Assembly (NCBI GenBank): GCA_030762895.1 | Contig: CM061070.1 | Location: 106,045,054-106,109,053, forward strand | Reading direction: 5' to 3' | DNA: 64,000 nucleotides | DNA from: Sophora flavescens | Lineage: Eukaryota > Streptophyta > Magnoliopsida > Fabales > Fabaceae | Part shown: piece after piece, positions 57,046-64,000 of the stretch | Position numbering within the stretch: position 1 is the first letter of the stretch | Layout of the letters: each line of letters opens with the position of its first letter | Position numbers and translations under genes: made by a program | The notes under the pieces: model-generated | What the model was told of the DNA's origin: nothing | Seen by the model: only the letters and a program-made list of their open reading frames with translations | Databases searched by the model: none

Positions 57046-57354
57046 TCATAAGACTATGATCTTAGATATGGAGAAAGAATGAAGAGAAATTAGATGGAGA
57101 AAAATCCATTTTCGGATGGGTCACTTTTTTTTAATGAAGATGTACGAGATAATATCAAATTTATATTAATTACAATTAGCTTATTTCGAAGCATTTTCTT
57201 GATCGGTGTGTTTTAGGGTTTTATTTCTTATATATAGGACGAGAGGGAGTATCATAGGACTACGATCTTAGATATGGAGAAAGAATGAAGAGAAATTAGA
57301 TGGAGAAAAATCCATTTTCGGATGGGTCGCTTTTTTTTAATGAGGATGTACGAG
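56943..57354 (+). repeat. 206-bp tandem duplication in the right copy only
   Basis: The block ending 'aatgaagatgtacgag' (57148) is repeated, ending 'aatgaggatgtacgag' (57354). The left duplicate has one copy. Confidence 0.85.
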
Positions 57355-58114
57355 CCTGTCTATTATGAATAAAAAAAATATTTTGATATTCAATAATTTA
57401 GAGATTATATTTTGGGGATTTTAAAGAAAAGCAAAAGTTGTTTTGTATTTGTTTACAATTATAAAAATTATTTTTAAAAATAGTTAGTGATTTTAAGTAT
57501 TTTGTTTTTTTCAAAAGCTAATGAAAATGAAAGTAGTTTTTCATTTTAACCATAAAAATGATTTCATTTTCATTAAAAATAATTTTTTTATTACAATTAA
57601 AGATGCTTTTTTACTTTAAAAAAATTAAATTTTCATAAAATAATATGTAATAAACACCCTCTGTACGAGGTCATGTGAAATATTCACAATTTAAAAATAA
57701 TAACACCAATACTAAAAAAAACATATATTTATTCAATTTTTATAAAATCAGTCAAAATAAACAAAAAAAATTATTATTTTCTAAATATATTGTGGATTAC
57801 AATTTAAAAAAAAATTCCATGTCAGTATAAATATATATATAATAAATGTAAACACTTTAAATTAATATTTTTACTAATCCTTATTTAATAAGAAGTAAAC
57901 TGTTAAATGTATCACAACAACTTAAAAAATTAATACTTTTTTTAAAATATTGATAAACATTTAATAAAAGGTAATGAATACTTTCCATCAATATCTAACT
58001 GAAAACCATATACTTATTTAATTTTATAAAATAAGTCACAATAAACTAATTTTATTATTTTATAAATAATTTAAATTTTTTCCATGTAAGCATAAATATA
58101 GATAACAATATTAG

Positions 58115-58290
58115 CATGTGGTTGGTCCGAGTGGCAAGAAGCTGGGCTCCTTAAACATGCGGTTAGGGGTTTAACTCCTGATTATTGTGTATGGAGAACA
58201 CCTGATTGGGAGGGAACAATCCTTAATTGTCGTCTCAGTCCCCTGACGGAGATTAGTCACTAGCTACGAGGGTGGCTACTTCGTACTAAT
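58115..58290 (+). mobile_element. tRNA-derived SINE (right copy)
   Basis: Same A-box-like and B-box-like motifs (ggggtttaactcc at 58166-58178) as at 1123-1300. Confidence 0.65.
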
Positions 58291-58785
58291 AACATGATTA
58301 TAAAAAAAACTATAGATAAAAATAAAAATAAATAAATACTTTAAATTAATTAATATTTTTCATAAAAAGTAAACCGGTAAATTTATCAGAACTTTGAAAA
58401 ATTAATACTTTTTCAAAATAACGATAAATAATTAAACATTTAATAAAAGGTAATGAATACTCTTTCATAAATATCTAAATATAAATGTTATACCTTTTTA
58501 TTAAGAATTAAAAAATATTCAAAAGATAATATACAAAGGATCTGTTTGGATTGACTTATCAACAGTTTATTTGGACTTATCTAATGATAAAAATACTTAC
58601 AAAATTGTTTGGGAGAGTTTATTACAAGAACTTATGATACTCCCGTAAACTATTTATAGCTTATTTTTACAAGCTCCGATGGCTTATGACACTGCGTCTT
58701 GTCCTCACTTCGAGTCCGGTGGTCATGTCAAGTGGTGATCATCTTTGCTTTTCTTTTTTTTATAACAATTTTCTTAAATAAATAT

Positions 58786-58838
58786 ATAATAATAATAATA
58801 ATTATTATTATTATTATTATTGTTATTATTATTATTAT
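58786..58838. repeat. ATT microsatellite
   Basis: Counterpart of 1693-1752. Confidence 0.9.
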
Positions 58839-59782
58839 ACGACTCCACCACCCTTCTATGCTTTTTCTTCCTTTTAATTTTATGCCACTTCATGTCAGTA
58901 GTTTGGACAATTCTTTATCAATACCAATTGTCCATAATAATTGTGTTATGGTGATTGGAGAATTTTTAATTTTTAACAACTATTTGTTTCATGGTATTTT
59001 TTATTTTTTTAATATATTTTTAATTATTTTTTTGGTAACATTTTAAATTTTTTTGGTAACATTTTTAATTATTGATTGATTCTTAATAATTTATAATTTT
59101 TAAAAATATAAAATTTTATAAATACTTTTGTAATTATGCATCAAAACAGTTCATTTATTGTATAAGTACTTTTCAATGTACATACCCAAACGTAAATAGC
59201 TTGTCCAACTTAAGCGCTTATGGCATAATCTCTCATACGATAAGCTCTTATGCCATAAGCGCTTAAATAAGTTGTTTATCCAAACAGGACCAAACTACGA
59301 AATTATATTTTTATAGATTTAAATTTGAGTTTCACTGGTATACATTATCCGTGTAAAATTTTTTATACCGACAATCAATCAAAATTTATTTTATGGATGA
59401 TTTGTTAGGTAGTTACTATAAGAGTTAAATATTTTTAATGTATAGTCAATTTATGATTGATTGACAGAATAAAAATATTTAAAATAACAGTGCATACCAA
59501 TTAAAAATGTTATTGTTCCCCTAATATTCAATTGTGTATTATCATGTAATTTAAAATATGACTTTCATCACGTAAAAAAAATGACTTTCATAATAATCAA
59601 GTCAAAAGTTTGACATATAATAATGGTTTAATACTTTGTAGGTACTTATCTTTATTTTAGTTTTCATTTTGGTCCCTTATGGTTTTTTTCTCGTTTTTGA
59701 CTCTTATCTTTCAACATTTAGCCTATTTTGGTCCCTTACCTTTCAACCGTTGGCCTATTTTGGCCCCTTCCGTCAATTTACC

Positions 59783-62700
59783 TGTAACACCCCCCTTGGG
59801 CATTACTTTCTAAACACGTGCGGAAATAAAATTAAAAGATAATTTGCTGGTGCTTTCGGAAAATAATTTATATAAGTACATAAGTGTCTGAAATTGGGTA
59901 TAAAATTTTTGTCACGACTCCACACCTAAGCCTTGATCGGTACACAGACTTACTATCATAGCCTGACAAGCCTATTTAATTTAAAGAATATACTTGAATA
60001 AAAGCTAATATTTTACGAAAATTTCGACAGAGTCTCCTCTGTAATTCGGACATCCCAGGTAAAAGAACACCTGCTAAAATAATTATATTTTCATTCCAGA
60101 ATTCCAGTAACACCAAATACCGCCAGGCAGTAATAAAAAAAAATATAGTTATAACAATTAGCTATACAGGAAAAGTTTAAGTTTTTGATCCAAAAGAAGG
60201 GCTCTCCGAGTCATTTACATTCCATCCAAAATCATTTACATACTCATACATACTATCAAAAATAATCTAAGTTTCAAACCCTAAGCTGGTCATTCTAAAA
60301 GTTATAACTGAGAAAACTCACGTGATCCTTCCACAATCAAGCACTTCATCAAGCAACTAGATCTAAGTCTCTGAGTGACTTAGGAAGACTCCTCTGCACC
60401 ATCCGTACTAAAGCACCCAGGGTACAATAGCGAACCAGAAGAAAACCTGATATGTCTGTAAGGGTGAGATCCCAATATATGGATTTAAATACGATAACCA
60501 CATGCACGACTCTCAATTACCATTTAACATGAATATTCAAAGATAAACAATATATTTATCAAAGGGTTTCATACCCGACAGTCGTACCCGTTTTAAAAAC
60601 CACGACACTTCAATATTCCACAACTAAATTTGAGACCTAATCTCCGGAGCTCCAACCGTCAAATAAATGAGCTGATCAGGCTCTAGTTGCCAATTAAGGC
60701 CGAATCAATGCCCGATATGGCAAAGTTCTATTGACCATTCCACAGTCCAACTCAAGGCAAAGTGGTGACTACATATAGCACATGGTCTACTTGGTCGTAT
60801 ATCCATCAAGGCACAGTGACGCAAACTGCATGAATACTTGCCATCAAGCATTCAAGTCCTATGCAAAGGCACGTCTGCCCTGTAATGCATGTAAAACCTT
60901 TTGTTCTCGTCGTTTTCTTTGTGATCAATCTTTAGGTGTCGGAGCTAAAAGTCTCACGACTAAATTACCAATTTAAACTTTTCAAGTTTAATACCTCTTT
61001 CCAAAATAACTGACTCCAAGTCAAAAGGTGTGCAAATCACGAAATCCAGACCGATGCACCAGTCTTGGACGCGTAGATTTTAGTGCACAAAACCAAATAT
61101 ACGGTTTATAGGACATTGTAGTGCATAATTTCCTCTTCGGACCCCAGGCCCATATCTTAGAACTCTAGACCCGACGTCTCGGTTGCTAGGTTCGTTTAAA
61201 CCATTTTCGTTCTGTGAAATACAAAACAAAACCAAAGTTTCCTCAACTTATCCAAGTTGGCGGAAATAATACCATTGCGTAAAACTCGTTTACATAAATC
61301 CTTTTCGTTTGAAATTCATTTATAAAACCATCAAATCATTGAGAAATTCATTTTTCTCAAATCCGTTTTCTTTTGAAAACTCCTTTTTCGTAACAACCTC
61401 AAATCCTCGTAAAATCATTTCCAACTCATTTCTATTTGAAATAATAAAATTGTTCCTCATAGTTTTCGTTGTCAAATACTTTTCCAAAGTATCTTTCGTT
61501 GGAAATAAAGTCATTTGTAAATCAAATGATTTTCTCTTTTACAAAAGTTCTTCATAATCATTGTTAAAATATCCCTGACACTTACATTTCTCAGAATAAC
61601 TTTTCGTCTTATTTTTGAATTTGTTTGGAAAAGACAACGTAACTGAAATATTTTCAAGATGTCGTCCTCACTATTTGTTTAGAAATCACTCTTTTCTCCA
61701 AAACATCATCAAATATACATACTTTCAATATTTTTCTTCCATAAATCAAGTCCTTTGAATTTCTCATCAAGCTTTTTCAACGCTTTTATCTTTAATTTAA
61801 TTGAGCACTGACCAATGTCAGGCTTCTCGGTCAATCAACCAACCAACAAATAATCCATACATCACAGTCTAATCATGCTTTTACATAAAACATTAAAAAC
61901 CCCATAACAGTCATATAACAATTTAATTTGACACCACACATCACAACAGATAAACTCAAATACGACACACAATTAGCATGCAGTTACCGAAAATCCCTCA
62001 GGCAGTCTCCCCTTACCTTTGAAGACAAGTAAAGGATCCTCGTCTTAATGCTCACGTTAGCTCCAAGAGTGTAACTATCTACTCCACCAAGCAAGCATAG
62101 CCATGTCCAAACGTCTCAGAGAGTAAATCCAACAACGCGCAACAACCAGAAATCAAGAAATCAATTTTACATGATCAAACACACATTCTAACTTTATCTA
62201 AACACTTAATCTAATTACCAAACAAGGTTATTTTCAAAAAAAAATCATGTTTGAAGCTCACGCTTCCCAATACCCTTTTAGGAAACTTTGTTTTGATTAA
62301 AAGATCATGAAAAAGAACTTTGGAAATCATCCATTAAGAGTCCTAATTACACTAAATCATAATTAATTTCACAAAAACATACCCAAATTTAAATCAAATC
62401 AAATTGGGATTTTAGGGCTCCTAAATACGATTTGGGGAAAACTCATTTTAACTAAAGAATAATAAAATTAATTTAGGGAAACACAAATTCACAGTCCCAA
62501 TTTCATAAAACAACCTTAAATTTCAAGATTAAAATCTGAAATCAAAGGGTCAGGGTTAGGGTTTCAAAAATCCATTTGGGGGTTTTGATTCTGAGACACA
62601 AGAGAGGGTTTTGACTCACCCAAGGAAGAAGATAACTTGAAGGTGGTGCTGTGGTGCTCCTTGCGGCGGCGGACGGCGACGGCACGGAGGACAACGGTGG

Positions 62701-63612
62701 TTCTACAGTGAACAAGAACAACAGAGTTGAAAGAGAACATAAAAGAAAAGAGAGAAGCTTAACCAACGAGTTGGGTTCGAAACCACCATGGAAGGCGGCT
62801 GATCGGACTTACCGCGGCTGCTCACTACGGCGGAGATGATTCTCCGCGCAGCTGCAGAGGCGAACGCGTGCAGGTGGCGCGTCTTCCCTTCCCTGCGGCG
62901 ACGAACGGCGGCCGACGAGCTCCCAGAGGCGGCGCGCGATCGAGTCTGTGAAGGGAGAAGGGAGGAGATGAGCTTGAAGTGGGAGAAGAAGAAGAAGAAG
63001 AAGAAGAAGAAGATGGAGTTAGGAGGAAGAAGAGAAAAAGATAGAAGAAAAGAGAAAGAAGCAGAGAAAGAAAAGAGAAAAAGAGAGAGAACGTCAAGAA
63101 AGAGAGAGAGAAAAGTGAGAAAGTTTAGTTTTTAAACCAGTTACTTAGTGATAGGTACAAAATGAGTGATAAATATTAGGCCTAAAATAAACATGTTTTT
63201 ACCTTTTAGAATCTAAAAATAAAGATTGATAAAGATATGATTTCGAAATTCAAATTAGAGTAAATATTAATAGTTGAACTGATCCACTAAGAAAATACTC
63301 AGTACAAAATTTAATCTCCGATAAATGTCAAACCAAAATATTTTTAACTCTAAAATTAAATAGAATAGGAATATGAAAATACTTTTCTCTTAATCATATT
63401 ATTTAAAATATTTTTCTGTACTGGTATAATAGTGACAATAACGTAATTATTGTCTAGTAAGCGTGCATTCACTGAACTAAGTCAGTGCTAACGCACCCAA
63501 TAAAATAATTTGAAGAGAGTAATTTAATTACTCAAACTAAACCACATAACATAATAAACTTAAACATCCAAATAAAATAATTAATCATAGGTGTAAAAAC
63601 TAGGGTGTTACA
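59783..63612 (-). repeat. 3' LTR of a probable Tekay/Del chromovirus (3830 bp)
   Basis: TGTAACACCC...GGGTGTTACA, homologous to the solo LTR at 3161-7054. It is read on the minus strand because the adjoining sequence at 63613 upward, on the complement, has the polypurine end typical of this lineage. It is inserted in the 'ggtccctta' repeat. About 62030-62640 does not align with the corresponding 5460-6100 of the solo LTR, so the two belong to related but distinct subfamilies. Confidence 0.82.
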
Positions 63613-64000
63613 TTACTATCCCTCTTAAAAAAATTTTGTCCTCGAAATTTCGTAGCTCAAGACTAAACAGGATGTTGTAATCATACCTTAACTCTAAAAT
63701 CTAGCTTTGTATTCTCCCATCGCTTCATTCCTTTCATCTATAACTCTATAACAAGATCGATTCTTATGTCATTCTATTTATCCTCAAGTCTTTTCACTAC
63801 CGAATTATCCCCACTACCTTCAATATTTCACCTTAGTCTATTACACTTCAAAGAACAAAATCAACGCTTAATCTCTTCACTTCTCAATGATCCATTAGAA
63901 AAACTTTCTCCAATATCTAAATTTCACAGCTAACATCAAAACCAACACTAACTTTACCATAACATCAATTAACCTTCTACTCAAGAGATGCAATCATAGT
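63613..64000 (-). mobile_element. Internal 3' end of the chromovirus, with polypurine tract
   Basis: On the minus strand the sequence next to the LTR reads 'atttcgaggacaaaattt' followed by 'aagagggatag', the usual junction of integrase tail and polypurine tract in Tekay/Del-type elements. The remaining about 340 bp up to the window edge shows no clear open frame and is probably 3' untranslated. The rest of the element lies beyond 64000. Confidence 0.7.

Larger units (their letters stand above)
56803..59782 (+). repeat. Right copy of the large direct duplication
   Basis: Homologous to 1-2668. Compared with the left copy it has a 206-bp tandem duplication (56943-57354) and small indels, and it is cut at 59782 by an LTR. 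Position 1 of the window corresponds to about 405 bp upstream of the VAL-like start codon. Confidence 0.9.

Overview
This is a plant nuclear window, very AT-rich and dominated by transposable elements. An Ogre/Tat-type Ty3/gypsy retrotransposon, CACTA elements with 'ttaccgacgg' or 'aaccgatgttacaagt' subterminal repeats, tRNA-like SINEs and 5S-bearing Cassandra-like TRIMs together suggest a eudicot, probably a legume. Species cannot be fixed from the sequence alone.

Layout. (1) 1-2668 is one copy of a segment that recurs, direct and highly similar, at about 56803-59782. (2) 2520-8200 is a repeat with 'ggtccctta' terminal inverted repeats. It carries an inverted Ogre-type LTR fragment, itself split by a 3.9 kb solo LTR (TSD CCGGG). 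(3) 9329-30385 is a CACTA (En/Spm) element of about 3.9 kb, expanded by a 17.1 kb Ogre-like element (12088-29195, TSD ATTTG) that landed in one of its coding exons. The Ogre copy still shows LTRs, primer site, ORF1, gag-protease, RT, two RNase H domains, integrase, a satellite-like 3' array and the polypurine tract, but its frames are broken by stops and frameshifts.

(4) The only host gene I can support runs on the minus strand from 56398 down to about 32926. Nine exons encode a VAL-like protein: an N-terminal Cys-rich PHD-like domain and a B3 DNA-binding domain split over three exons. Exon boundaries and phases agree except in exon 3, which carries a frame break, so the locus may be a pseudogene or a recently damaged copy. 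No CW domain was found. Introns 1 (7.9 kb) and 6 (11.6 kb) are filled with transposable elements: Cassandra-like 5S-containing arrays on both strands, a pair of long foldback elements duplicated in tandem, CACTA, hAT and other MITEs, and a solo LTR with a perfect TSD.

(5) 56399-64000 holds the gene's 5' flank, the second copy of the duplicated segment, and the 3.8 kb LTR (minus orientation) of a probable Tekay/Del-type chromovirus whose body lies beyond the window.

The retrotransposon genes formed one replication unit (gag packaging, protease, RT/RNase H copying, integrase). The CACTA reading frame is an accessory TNP1/Ulp1-like protein with no transposase visible. I found no CRISPR, no standard tRNA or rRNA gene and no convincing new defence or metabolic system. 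The most useful biology is the transposon-swollen VAL-like gene, the prediction of a paralogue just left of the window, and the 5S-bearing TRIM arrays.
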